Source of the DNA: Candidatus Poribacteria bacterium
Lineage (GTDB): Bacteria > Poribacteria > WGA-4E > WGA-3G
Assembly (NCBI GenBank): GCA_028824685.1
Contig: JAPPCZ010000091.1
Location: 1 to 64,000, forward strand
DNA length: 64,000 bases
Direction: 5' to 3'
The notes below the pieces were generated by a model. That model searched no databases. It was not told the DNA's origin and was given only the letters and a program-made list of their open reading frames with translations. The position numbers were made by a program, and so were the translations under genes. The first letter of the stretch is position 1, and each line of letters opens with the position of its first letter. Below, one piece after another: positions 51,605 through 60,782 of this stretch.

Positions 51605-53518
51605 ATGAACATGCAAAAACCGCAACACTACACACAGTGGAAACTTTCCCCAGGTGCCAAAAAACGCATCGGAAAAGGGGGGATAAATGAAATAAAGTAT
51701 TTTCCAGATGGTACTCGGCTCGCTGTTGCGAGTACGATAGGCATCTGGATTTACGATGTACAAACATGTAAACCGCTTGACTTGATTACGGGACATACAG
51801 GACCTGTCAATTCATTGGTATTCAGTCCGGATGGGGGAACGTTTGTGACCGCCAGTGACGACAATACCGCACGTTTGTGGGATACAGTCACAGGTGAGCA
51901 CAAAGCAAGTTTCGGAGGACACACGGAGGCTATCAACTCCGTCGCGTTCAGTCCGGATGGTGAAAGACTTGCCACTGCAAGTGATGACAAAACGATTAGA
52001 CTTTGGAATTTGCTGACGGGAGAACAGATAGCAAAACTTGAGGGGCATACGGAGATAGTATTGTCAACGGAATTTTCACCAGATGGAACAGCAATTGCCA
52101 GTAGTGAGGCTTTTGGTGGAAAAGGAGGAATTTGGATTTGGGATGCACATACTTATGAATTATTAAAATTGTTTGAGGAAGATACGGATTGGGTAGAATA
52201 TATCGTGTACAGCCCTAATGGCAGCATGCTTATTAGTCGAGAAACTCGTAGAGAAATAAACTTCTGGGATGCAAAAACAGGCAAAAAACTGAAGTCGTGC
52301 GAAACAGAAGATTGGATGGGTGAATACAGTCCCGTGGCTTTTGCGCCAGATGGACGGACATTCGCTACTGGAGTACATCGCGACGATATATGCCTCTGGG
52401 ATACTGACACTGGAAGATTGATAAAGACGTTCGAACTTGAGGAAGATGTAGATTCTTCGCCTTCTTCTGTAGCATTTTCACCTGATGGTGAAACGATTGC
52501 ATGTGCAAGTGAGGATGGCACGATTCGGTTGTGGGATGTGGAAACAGAAAAAATCAAAAAAACAATTACGGATCATACACCTCATCTCTCTGCTACGCAA
52601 AAAACGGAGGGGACACAGGCACCATCTCAACGTACTTATTCTGTTGCCTATTCTCCAAATGGCAACACACTCGCGAGTAGTTATGGGACCGAAATCCTTA
52701 TGCGAAACTCAGAGGCCGGTGAAATCCAAACAACCATCACATATTCTTGGGAGATTCATCGTCGTCCACAGCAAAATGTTCTTGCAATCGCACATTCATC
52801 GGACGGTAAAATACTTGCAAGTGCTGAAGATACAACAAAAGCACGATTATGGGATACTCAAAACGGAAGATTCCTTGGCTCCTTCGTTGGGCATAAGGAA
52901 AGCATATTTTCAGTGGCGTTTTCTCCAGACGGTCGCATGCTTGCCACTGGCAGTCAGGACAATACAATCTGCTTATGGGAAGTCCGTATAGGTGAACTGT
53001 ATCTCATTGGCGATCTTTTGTTTACACTCACTGGACATACAGACAATGTTTGTTCTGTAGCGTTTTCTCCGGATGGGGGCAAGCTTGCTACAGGCAGCTG
53101 CGACAAGACAGTCCGATTGTGGGATGTCCGCACCGGAAATCACCTGAAAACCTTTATTGATCATATAGGAAGCGTTTATGCGGTGGCATATTCACCCGAT
53201 GGTAGCATACTTGCCAGCGGGAGTCGTGATGGGGAACTCCGTTTATGGAACAGTCAGACCGGCGAACTATTAGAAACTCTTAAAGGACAAACACAGAACA
53301 TATTTTCTGTAGCATTTTCTCCCAATGGCAATGTGATCGCTTGTGGGGATAATGGTGCAATTCACTTCTGGGACGTGCAGACGGGCGAACTCTTAAATAC
53401 GTGTAGGGCACATACGAATGTGGTGGAAAGTTTGGCATTTTCAACTGATGGTAAAACACTTGCAAGCGGAAGTCGAGATGGTACAATTCTAATATGGGAC
53501 CTTGAGAATCCACTATAA
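51605..53518 (+). CDS. WD40 array protein 5 (type II)
   Basis: 637 residues. Start set at ATG 51605 because the resulting N-terminus M-N-M-Q-K-P matches M-N-G-Q-K-P of array protein 6; AAGGAG lies just upstream, and ATG 51611 has the better spacing. The frame continues upstream into the previous gene, but that part is unlikely to be used. Cap T-Q-W-K-L-S-P-G-A-K-K-R-I-G-K-G near residue 10, then about 14 canonical WD40 repeats in two likely propellers, with a short T/Q-rich insert near residue 345. No signal peptide. It follows a sigma fusion of the same repeat type by 32 bases. Confidence 0.86.
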   Translation: MNMQKPQHYTQWKLSPGAKKRIGKGGINEIKYFPDGTRLAVASTIGIWIYDVQTCKPLDLITGHTGPVNSLVFSPDGGTFVTASDDNTARLWDTVTGEHKASFGGHTEAINSVAFSPDGERLATASDDKTIRLWNLLTGEQIAKLEGHTEIVLSTEFSPDGTAIASSEAFGGKGGIWIWDAHTYELLKLFEEDTDWVEYIVYSPNGSMLISRETRREINFWDAKTGKKLKSCETEDWMGEYSPVAFAPDGRTFATGVHRDDICLWDTDTGRLIKTFELEEDVDSSPSSVAFSPDGETIACASEDGTIRLWDVETEKIKKTITDHTPHLSATQKTEGTQAPSQRTYSVAYSPNGNTLASSYGTEILMRNSEAGEIQTTITYSWEIHRRPQQNVLAIAHSSDGKILASAEDTTKARLWDTQNGRFLGSFVGHKESIFSVAFSPDGRMLATGSQDNTICLWEVRIGELYLIGDLLFTLTGHTDNVCSVAFSPDGGKLATGSCDKTVRLWDVRTGNHLKTFIDHIGSVYAVAYSPDGSILASGSRDGELRLWNSQTGELLETLKGQTQNIFSVAFSPNGNVIACGDNGAIHFWDVQTGELLNTCRAHTNVVESLAFSTDGKTLASGSRDGTILIWDLENPL

Positions 53519-53702
53519 ATCAATAAGGCATGGTATCTGTTTTGTTGCAAAACTCGCTAAAAGTGCATCCATGAATGCGTTTATATGGTATAGTGAATTT
53601 AAGAATACAAAAATAAATTGAATTAATGTGGTAATGATGTCTTAACATCTACAAAATTAGAACTAACTCTTCTGTTCGTTCTAATTCTAAGGAGAATAAT
53701 AA

Positions 53703-54404
53703 ATGAAGACTACATTTCAAATCAGCTTCTTTCTTATCCTATTGGTATTCGCAGGTTGTATAAATATCAATGTCAACAAACATCCGAAAGAATTGAAAGC
53801 AGTTAAGGTAACCTCACCTCCAGTAATTGATGGGAAATTAGACGATGCTGTTTGGAAAAAAGCACCGCGTGGTACTGATTTCGTCGATAGAAATGCAAAC
53901 AATGAAACTGCGCAAGACCAAACTGTTATTAAATTAGTTTATTCAGATAAAGCGATATATTTAGCATGGTATTGTTACGATGAAGAACCGGATCAAATAG
54001 TTACAAATGTGACTGATGATCAGGTTCGACCGTTCAACGAAGACTGGATATCCTTTACGATTGATCCTTTACATACACATCAATTCACAGACAGAATATT
54101 TTTCATGTCAAATCCGAATGGTATTAATTTTGTCAGCCATCCGCCATTCAATGTTCCTATAGATGATGTGCCTAAACTGTGGAACGCGGCTGCCAACATC
54201 GTTGAGGATGGATGGATTGTGGAGATGGAGATTCCATGGGACATGTTGGATTATCCAGAGGCAACTGAACCGATTGAGATTGGGATTAATTTTGACCGTG
54301 GACATGCGAGAACAGGTGCAAATACTTGGTGGTCAAAGGTCAGATTTATTGAAGATGACAGAATGGACGGACATTGGGTAAATGTCTTGCCTCCGCCAAA
54401 ATAG
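53703..54404 (+). CDS. CBM9-like carbohydrate-binding lipoprotein
   Basis: 233 residues. Signal peptide with lipobox V-F-A-G-C (Cys19), so a lipoprotein. The mature part is a family 9-like carbohydrate-binding/DOMON-type beta-sandwich: P-P-V-I-D-G-K-L-D-D-A-V-W near residue 39, I-Y-L-A-W-Y-C-Y-D-E near 83 and D-W-I-S-F-T-I-D-P near 110, typical of the CBM9-like domain of sugar-binding surface proteins. AAGGAG precedes the ATG. It is the only non-WD40 gene in the 41-64 kb array, so it may be unrelated to it, or may supply an outside-facing ligand-binding component. Confidence 0.83.
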   Translation: MKTTFQISFFLILLVFAGCININVNKHPKELKAVKVTSPPVIDGKLDDAVWKKAPRGTDFVDRNANNETAQDQTVIKLVYSDKAIYLAWYCYDEEPDQIVTNVTDDQVRPFNEDWISFTIDPLHTHQFTDRIFFMSNPNGINFVSHPPFNVPIDDVPKLWNAAANIVEDGWIVEMEIPWDMLDYPEATEPIEIGINFDRGHARTGANTWWSKVRFIEDDRMDGHWVNVLPPPK

Positions 54405-54480
54405 ATCGACCTCTAAGGACAGTAAGAGAAACTGATTCCATCTTATAAAGTCAATTATAGTGAAATCTAAAATTGGTTCG

Positions 54481-54525
54481 GTGAATCAACACCAAATGCG
54501 TCAACGGTATTCGGTGTTGATTCAC
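54481..54525. repeat. 13-base-stem hairpin, family-C-like
   Basis: GTGAATCAACACC (54481-54493) and GGTGTTGATTCAC (54513-54525) with a 19-base loop. The TTATAGTGAAATCTAAAATTGG sequence just before it resembles the outer arm of family A. It lies 55 bases before the ATG of the next WD40 gene. Confidence 0.6.
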
Positions 54526-54579
54526 AGTGTATGAATGATTATGGGTTTGCTATATAAACCAAAATAGAGGATTGATAAT

Positions 54580-56397
54580 ATGAACGGACAAAAACCAGAA
54601 CCGTACACGCAATGGGGACTTCCCCCAGGTGCCAAAGCACGTCTCGGCAAAGGCGCAATTGGATCGCTCCAGTACTCGCCAGATGGTATGCAACTTGCTG
54701 TCACCGGTCCTCTGGGGATCTGGTTATACGATGTTCACACCTGCACAGAAGTTGCTCTTCTAAAATCTGATCTGGATGACAGAACAACCGAATTCCCACT
54801 TTCATGGGCTGGCACAACTCTTGTCAACCTAAATTGGGATAACACAATTTCGCTATGGGGTGCTCACACCAGACAACGTCAAATTAACCCTACGAATTAC
54901 ACAGAAGAGGTTTACGATTTCGCACTGTCGCCAGATGGAACTATCTTGGTAACCGGCGGAGATAATAAAAACATTCAATTTTGGGATTGCCGTACGGGTC
55001 GTTTTCTCTTTTCTGCTGTTGAGCATACACAAATGATCAATGCATTAGCATTTTCCCCTGATGGTAAGATTCTCGCAAGCGGAGGCGATGACAATACCAT
55101 TCGGCTTTGGGATGCCCAAAGTGGTAGACATCTTTCCACCCTCTCTGCAAATGAAACTGAAATCTGGATGTTGGAATTTTCTCCAAACGGTATTATTCTT
55201 GCCAGCCGAAATACGAACGAAACCATTGACTTGTGGGATGTGGAAACAGGCGAGAAACGTCAGACCTTTACAAATTTGGGTAATCAGGGTCATTTTAGAT
55301 TTGCACCTGATGGTACCCTTATCGCCACTGGGAGCAACGATAATACCGTTCGGATCTGGAATGCAGATTCAGGGACTGAACATGCAAGACTCTCGGGGCA
55401 TACAGCTTCCGTTTGGGGTATAGCGTTTTCACCCGATGGTACGACAATTGCAAGTTCCGCAGCAGATAATACAATTCGGTTCTGGAATCTTGCTGACGGT
55501 ACCGAGAAAGGAATCATTACCGGACATGTGGGTTGGGTACATTCCGTTGCTTTCTCACCTGATAGCAGCCTTCTTGCAATCGGAGGGAATCATAAAACAC
55601 CTTTCTTGTGGGATTTGGATACCTATACTGAATCCACACCTTTCGACAGTCATCTCGGTTCAATTGATGAAGTCGTCTTTTCTCCTGATGGCACAACCCT
55701 TGCGAGTGCAAGTCGTGATGAAAGGATATTCTTATGGGATATGGACACCAGCACGCCACGTACCATCTTGCAAGGGCATACAGATATGATTCGTTCATTA
55801 GCGTTTGCGCCAAATGGCACTACGCTTGCCAGCGGCAGTGATGATGAGACTATCCGATTATGGGATATTGATACAGGTAACCAATTAGCACTCTTAACGG
55901 GGCATACTAATTGGATTGGCGCCGTTGCATTTTCACCCGATGGGAGAACCCTTGCCAGTTGTAGTGCTGATGGGACAGTTCGCTTATGGAATGCCAACAC
56001 AGGACATCCGCTTACTGTTCTTAAAGGGCATACCGATGTTGTTTTTTCAGTGGTATTTTCACCAGATAGCAGAGTTCTCATCAGTGGAGGTACAGATGAA
56101 ACCATTCGGTTTTGGGATATGCATTCCTGTCAGCATCTCTCAACATTGACTGTACCGAGTCATGTTGATGCCTTGGCATTGTCTCCAGATGGAAGAACCC
56201 TTGCGAGTGCCGGAGAGGATGGAAAAATCCAAATATGGGAAACACACACTGGCAATCAAAGGGCAGCCCTGAACGGACACATTGCCGACATTGACACTTT
56301 GGCATTCAGCCCTGATGGGAGAAGCCTTGCCAGTGGCAGTGATGATGGAACTGTCCTCCTTTGGAACCTTGATACGGTTGGAAACACATATAGATAA
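54580..56397 (+). CDS. WD40 array protein 6 (type II)
   Basis: 605 residues. Cap T-Q-W-G-L-P-P-G-A-K-A-R-L-G-K-G near residue 8, followed by canonical WD40 repeats of 41-43 residues (F-S-P-D-G-x-T-L-A-S, x-I-R-F-W-D), about 14 blades or two seven-bladed propellers. Most blades keep the G-H and W-D ends. No signal peptide or membrane helix. The first repeats are less regular (T-T-L-V-N-L-N-W-D-N). Preceded by a palindromic hairpin and a weak Shine-Dalgarno (AGGAT). Function unknown. Confidence 0.86.
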   Translation: MNGQKPEPYTQWGLPPGAKARLGKGAIGSLQYSPDGMQLAVTGPLGIWLYDVHTCTEVALLKSDLDDRTTEFPLSWAGTTLVNLNWDNTISLWGAHTRQRQINPTNYTEEVYDFALSPDGTILVTGGDNKNIQFWDCRTGRFLFSAVEHTQMINALAFSPDGKILASGGDDNTIRLWDAQSGRHLSTLSANETEIWMLEFSPNGIILASRNTNETIDLWDVETGEKRQTFTNLGNQGHFRFAPDGTLIATGSNDNTVRIWNADSGTEHARLSGHTASVWGIAFSPDGTTIASSAADNTIRFWNLADGTEKGIITGHVGWVHSVAFSPDSSLLAIGGNHKTPFLWDLDTYTESTPFDSHLGSIDEVVFSPDGTTLASASRDERIFLWDMDTSTPRTILQGHTDMIRSLAFAPNGTTLASGSDDETIRLWDIDTGNQLALLTGHTNWIGAVAFSPDGRTLASCSADGTVRLWNANTGHPLTVLKGHTDVVFSVVFSPDSRVLISGGTDETIRFWDMHSCQHLSTLTVPSHVDALALSPDGRTLASAGEDGKIQIWETHTGNQRAALNGHIADIDTLAFSPDGRSLASGSDDGTVLLWNLDTVGNTYR

Positions 56398-56700
56398 GAC
56401 CATTTTAGCAGATTGGCTTGATGATTGGATTGAACATTGCTAAACTACATATAGGGCAAGATATTCACATTTTTTCGAATTTATACCATTTCTAAATGAT
56501 AATATAACATTCTTTCGTAGGTCGGGTAGAGCAAAGCGAAACTCGACAAATACCAAAAAGCGCATTTGGCGTTGATTTGGACACGTATGATTTTAGATAA
56601 GGTTTCCATGTCGGGTTTCGCAAGCTCTACCCGACCTACAGTCTATTACGGCAAATTGTCAATTAGGAACGGCAATTACTATAAAAGCGAGGAGAATGCA
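56398..56700. other. intergenic region dominated by a family-B repeat
   Basis: About 300 bases. Apart from the family-B element (56482-56676) it holds the ribosome-binding site of the next gene, GAGGAG, at about 56689. No promoter recognised. Confidence 0.6.
56482..56676. repeat. MITE-like palindromic element, family B copy 2, with internal family-C sequence
   Basis: Core GTAGGTCGGGTAGAGC (from 56517) pairs with GCTCTACCCGACCTAC (ending 56639). Outer arms TATACCATTTCTAA and TTAGGAACGGCAAT match the copy at 41147-41290. About 80 bases of other sequence separate the core arms, including AAAAAGCGCATTTGGCGTTGATTTGG (56555-56580), which resembles family C. Confidence 0.7.
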
Positions 56701-58596
56701 ATGAAAATACAGAAATACTTACAGGGAATTGTACCGCTAATAATCTTCTTATGTGTATCAAATAGTTTTAGTCAAGGAATAGAACTTTGGGATTTACCTA
56801 AAGCAGCTAAAGCACGGATTGGTAAAGGTAAAGCATATAAAGTCCAGTTTTTTCCAGATGGTCATCGTCTTGCTATTACGACGACAATCGGTGTCTGGAT
56901 ATACGATCTGCGAACTGATGATCTATTGGATTTACTTACAGGGCATTCACGTCCAATTAAGTCTCTCGCCTTTAGCCCTGATGGGGCGACATTTGCCACT
57001 GCATGTGATGACAATACCGCTTGGTTGTGGGATGCAAACACAGGTGAACACATGTTAAGTTTTATTGGACATCGGGACGACATTAATGAGGTGTCATTCA
57101 GTCCGGATGGTAAAATACTTGCTACGGCAAGTGACGATAATACGGTCGGACTATGGGATGTCAACACTGGAGAATGGTTAGCTTCTCTTCAAGGACATTC
57201 AGATAACGTTCACTCGGTATCGTTTTCGTCTGATGGCACAGTGATAGCGAGCGGCTCGTATCGTGTTGGGAAGACCCTATGTTTTTGGGAACCGAGAACC
57301 CAAGAACGAATAAACACTATAACCAGCGACCAGGATGATATAGCGCACATACATTCTGTAGCAAGTTCACCTAATGGTAGTATTTTCGCAACAGGGAGTT
57401 GGGGAAAGGTCAGTATTTGGGAAGGACGCACCGGTAAACTCCTTATAACTTGTGAAGTAGAAGATAGTACAGGAGAAATCTGGTCAGTTGTGTTTTCACC
57501 AGACGGAAAAACCCTCGCAACTGGGATTGAAAACAGTGCTATCTTGATAAATGATGTCTCCACAGGACGCTTGTTGAAAACTATTGATACAGAAGAACCA
57601 ATCACTTCCTTAACCTATTCTCCAGATGGCAAGACACTCATAAGTGTTAGTAAGGAAGGTGCGATTAAGTTCTGGGATGTAGACACCTACAAAGTCAAAA
57701 AAACAATAGATGATTTTACATTTCAAGTCTTTTCTATCGCTTATGCACCTGATGGCAGTACGTTTGTAACAGGAAATATGTCTAAAATAAGTTTTTGGAA
57801 TCCAAAGACAGGTGAACATCAAAAGACAATCGCTGGACATAACGGAACTGTCCGCTCTATTACTTTCTCAGCGGAAGGAAAAATACTCGCAAGTGCCGGT
57901 TCTTATTCAGTTCGATTGTGGGATGTTGCAACGGATAGGTTGATCGGTTCATTCAAAGGATATACGAATCTTGTCAAATGCGTAGCGTTCTCACCTGACG
58001 GTAGCATGCTTGCTGGTGGAGGTCAGGACAACACAATCAGAATATGGGAAACACGATCCGGTGAGCAATATCTCATAGGACAACGGTTGCATACGCTTGC
58101 AGGACATACAGATGGGGTCCAATATGTGACGTTTTCGCCAGATGGTAAAACACTTGTAAGTACAGGTGATGATAAAACAATTCGATTGTGGGATGTTGAA
58201 ACTGGAAATCTCATAAACACGCTTGTGGAGCATACGAGAGCTGTACATACCGTTATCTTTTCCCCGGATGGTAATACATTTGCAAGTGCCAGCAGGGATG
58301 GAAAGGTCTGTTTATGGGACTTCAATACACATGAACTCCTCAATACCTTCAGAGGTCATACGAGGAATAGTATTTCTGTTGATTTTTCCCCAGATAGTAA
58401 CGGACTTGCCTTTAGCAACGGTGATGCGATATACATCTGTGAATTAAGCACTGGGGAGTACATCAACACGTTTACAGGACACACGACTATGATCAATTCC
58501 GTTGTGTATTCACCTGACGGTAAAACAATTGCAAGTGGTGGCACTGATGGTTCTGTTCTATTATGGGATTTGACAAAGTTGGTTTCTGATAGATAG
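56701..58596 (+). CDS. exported WD40 array protein 7 (type II)
   Basis: 631 residues. Start at ATG 56701 with GAGGAG upstream; the reading frame continues back to 56566 through repeat DNA and is not used. A Sec signal peptide (K-Y-L-Q-G-I-V-P-L-I-I-F-L-C-V, ending S-N-S-F-S-Q) distinguishes it from its neighbours: this one leaves the cytoplasm. The cap L-W-D-L-P-K-A-A-K-A-R-I-G-K-G comes directly after the signal peptide, then about 14 WD40 repeats. A stretch with A-G-H-T-D-G-V near residue 460 is canonical. It could be the extracytoplasmic counterpart of the sigma-linked propellers. Confidence 0.85.
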   Translation: MKIQKYLQGIVPLIIFLCVSNSFSQGIELWDLPKAAKARIGKGKAYKVQFFPDGHRLAITTTIGVWIYDLRTDDLLDLLTGHSRPIKSLAFSPDGATFATACDDNTAWLWDANTGEHMLSFIGHRDDINEVSFSPDGKILATASDDNTVGLWDVNTGEWLASLQGHSDNVHSVSFSSDGTVIASGSYRVGKTLCFWEPRTQERINTITSDQDDIAHIHSVASSPNGSIFATGSWGKVSIWEGRTGKLLITCEVEDSTGEIWSVVFSPDGKTLATGIENSAILINDVSTGRLLKTIDTEEPITSLTYSPDGKTLISVSKEGAIKFWDVDTYKVKKTIDDFTFQVFSIAYAPDGSTFVTGNMSKISFWNPKTGEHQKTIAGHNGTVRSITFSAEGKILASAGSYSVRLWDVATDRLIGSFKGYTNLVKCVAFSPDGSMLAGGGQDNTIRIWETRSGEQYLIGQRLHTLAGHTDGVQYVTFSPDGKTLVSTGDDKTIRLWDVETGNLINTLVEHTRAVHTVIFSPDGNTFASASRDGKVCLWDFNTHELLNTFRGHTRNSISVDFSPDSNGLAFSNGDAIYICELSTGEYINTFTGHTTMINSVVYSPDGKTIASGGTDGSVLLWDLTKLVSDR

Positions 58597-58676
58597 AAAT
58601 TGATGTCAAGTTTCGGATGTTCTGCAAAATTTTAAATGACGTTTCCGATAGGGTATGGGGAATGGAGGTTTAATCA

Positions 58677-60704
58677 ATGAAAGGCATTATGCCGTTTCAG
58701 ATCGACCACGGTATCACAGATAGCAGCACATGGCATTTATCTGATGGTGCTATTGCCAGGTTAGGAAAAGGTAATAGCGTTACAATGACATTATCCCCAA
58801 ATGGTACGCTTCTCGCCATTGGAAGTTATCTCGGTATGTGGTTGTATGATGTAACTAAGCGAACTCCTCTATCACTTTGGGAAGTAGGAACACAAATTTC
58901 AGCTGTCACCTTTTCTGCCTGTGGAGAATGGATAGCAACAAGCAGCTGGGGCGGTACTATCAAAATCTGGGATGTGAAGAGCGAGAATTGCTTAGCAAAT
59001 TTGCCGAGAGATGAAAGTGGAGGCAATTCCGATCTTGTCTTTTCACCCAATCGAGAATGGTTTGCTGTAGGAGGAACAAATAGAAGTTCTAATCCCGAGA
59101 AGAAACTATATTGTAGTGTTGAAGTTTGGCGGCTTCCAAAGAACCTACAAGAGGATGCAACCTCTAATCGTCCGACACGAGAATTATTGTATGTGGGGAC
59201 GAACCCGCTTGCTTTTTCACCAGATGGAAAGTTACTTGCCTTTGCTTCCCCCGACGGAACCCCTGAACCGTTTAATACAAACGGATATCCTGTAATTGGC
59301 GGAAGATGGTTGTTAGATGCAAGCCAAGTCGTTGTCTATGAGTTAGCAACGGGACAACATCTCACCACTCTTGATGGGGGCGAGGATGTCAGCTCTATCT
59401 CCTTTTCACCGTGTGGGAAGTTTATGACTGTATGTGACTGTAGCGGTATCACCAAAATATGGCAGGTCCCAGGACACTCCTCAAAGGAAGGGCAACCTTG
59501 GCACCTGCATAAGGTTTATCAGGAAGTGAACGACAACGGTTCCCACAATGTCAGTTATACACCGGAAAACCGACTTTTATCCACTGTTTACGCGTATAAA
59601 GATCACACATTTTCAGTACATGATTTAGATAACAATGAAATGCTCTATCAACACCCCAAAGAAACTGGGCCCTATAACCCCGACTATTCCCATGGAACAC
59701 GTCTTGCATTCGAGAGTGAAAACAATGTGCATATTTGGATTGAGGGTAAAGACCAATTGATCTCTTTGGGACATACCGCTGGATTTTTTGTAGGTCCTTT
59801 GCAGTTTTCTTTAGATGGAAAGGCGTTAATCACAACAGACAGGTATGATGGTATTTTCAGTTGGGATATTACACATCCCAACGACCCACCTCACATTTTT
59901 AAACCCCGCGGCATGAAATCGGGTTCAGATGGATGGGGAGAACGTTATTTTTCTATGGAGGCATCGCCTGAAGGAAAACACTTTGTCACTTCCGGTGATG
60001 AAAGTAGTGTTCGACTTTGGGAATTGGGAGCAGACACACCGATTGCATCGTTTTCAATACAAGCTGAAGCGTCTGATGCGGTTTTCTCCCCAATTGCCAA
60101 TTTACTCGTCTGCATAGACAAGAATGGTAAGGTCTATATCTGGGATATCGCAACAGGTGAAATCTACGACACCTATACGACAGAAAAAACGCATACCTCA
60201 CCCTACATCACATTTAGTCAAGATGGCACATATCTTATCAGTCGTTCTGGTCAAATCTATGATGTTGTTCAACGTAAACCTCTGAACCGGTATTCAAGTG
60301 AGGATGGAATACAATTCTTTGCGTTTTCCCCGAATTCCTCCCAAATCTGGTGTGATTGGCGAGGATGGAATAATGAGACAATAGAGTTATGGGATATTCA
60401 ACAGGATGAAAAAGTGTCGGAAATCCCTAAGCCAAACTGGTGGAAGCCCAAATATATTGAAGCGTTTGCATTGTCTACATGTGGACAATATATCGCTTGC
60501 AGTCCTGATACGTGGACGCTTAACGGGCATATATGTGTTTGGGATATCCGCAAAGGAGATGAACCTATTGTTACGTTTGAGGTGGCAGAAGGTATATCTT
60601 CTCTTGCTTTTTCTCTTGATAGGACGCTTTTGGCAAGTGCTGGCACAAGCGGTGCAATCCTACTGTGGGATTTGATACCCTATATAAACGATTGCGTTTC
60701 ATGA
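58677..60704 (+). CDS. WD40 array protein 8 (type I)
   Basis: 675 residues; GGAGG nine bases before the ATG. Cap S-S-T-W-H-L-S-D-G-A-I-A-R-L-G-K-G near residue 16, then about 14 degenerate blades. It belongs with array proteins 1-3: the repeats are irregular, F-S-P-C-G-K and F-S-A-C-G occur, and the 3' flank (TTTCATGAAAAAGA...) resembles that after array protein 3, implying a segmental duplication. No signal peptide. Long inserts (for example Y-C-S-V-E-V-W-R-L-P-K-N near residue 145) interrupt the propeller. Function unknown. Confidence 0.84.
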   Translation: MKGIMPFQIDHGITDSSTWHLSDGAIARLGKGNSVTMTLSPNGTLLAIGSYLGMWLYDVTKRTPLSLWEVGTQISAVTFSACGEWIATSSWGGTIKIWDVKSENCLANLPRDESGGNSDLVFSPNREWFAVGGTNRSSNPEKKLYCSVEVWRLPKNLQEDATSNRPTRELLYVGTNPLAFSPDGKLLAFASPDGTPEPFNTNGYPVIGGRWLLDASQVVVYELATGQHLTTLDGGEDVSSISFSPCGKFMTVCDCSGITKIWQVPGHSSKEGQPWHLHKVYQEVNDNGSHNVSYTPENRLLSTVYAYKDHTFSVHDLDNNEMLYQHPKETGPYNPDYSHGTRLAFESENNVHIWIEGKDQLISLGHTAGFFVGPLQFSLDGKALITTDRYDGIFSWDITHPNDPPHIFKPRGMKSGSDGWGERYFSMEASPEGKHFVTSGDESSVRLWELGADTPIASFSIQAEASDAVFSPIANLLVCIDKNGKVYIWDIATGEIYDTYTTEKTHTSPYITFSQDGTYLISRSGQIYDVVQRKPLNRYSSEDGIQFFAFSPNSSQIWCDWRGWNNETIELWDIQQDEKVSEIPKPNWWKPKYIEAFALSTCGQYIACSPDTWTLNGHICVWDIRKGDEPIVTFEVAEGISSLAFSLDRTLLASAGTSGAILLWDLIPYINDCVS

Positions 60705-60782
60705 AAAAGAATTGTAGAGATGCACATAAGAAAATGAACGTTTTTTTCTAAAAAAAGCTTAAATTATTATGGGAGAACTCTA

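Noticed and set aside
51600..53500. Regularly spaced near-repeats of about 125 bases, considered as a CRISPR-like or tandem DNA repeat
   Set aside because: The period equals one WD40 blade (41-43 codons), identity is limited to codons of conserved residues, and the frame is open throughout.
49832..53550. Many open frames of 60-150 codons on the minus strand through the WD40 genes
   Set aside because: They are periodic mirror frames of the repeated blades (recurring L-P-S-G-E/L-N patterns opposite the F-S-P-D-G codons), have no ribosome-binding sites and overlap strong plus-strand genes.
56566..56700. N-terminal extension of array protein 7
   Set aside because: This part of the frame is repeat DNA; the ATG at 56701 has GAGGAG and begins a proper signal peptide.
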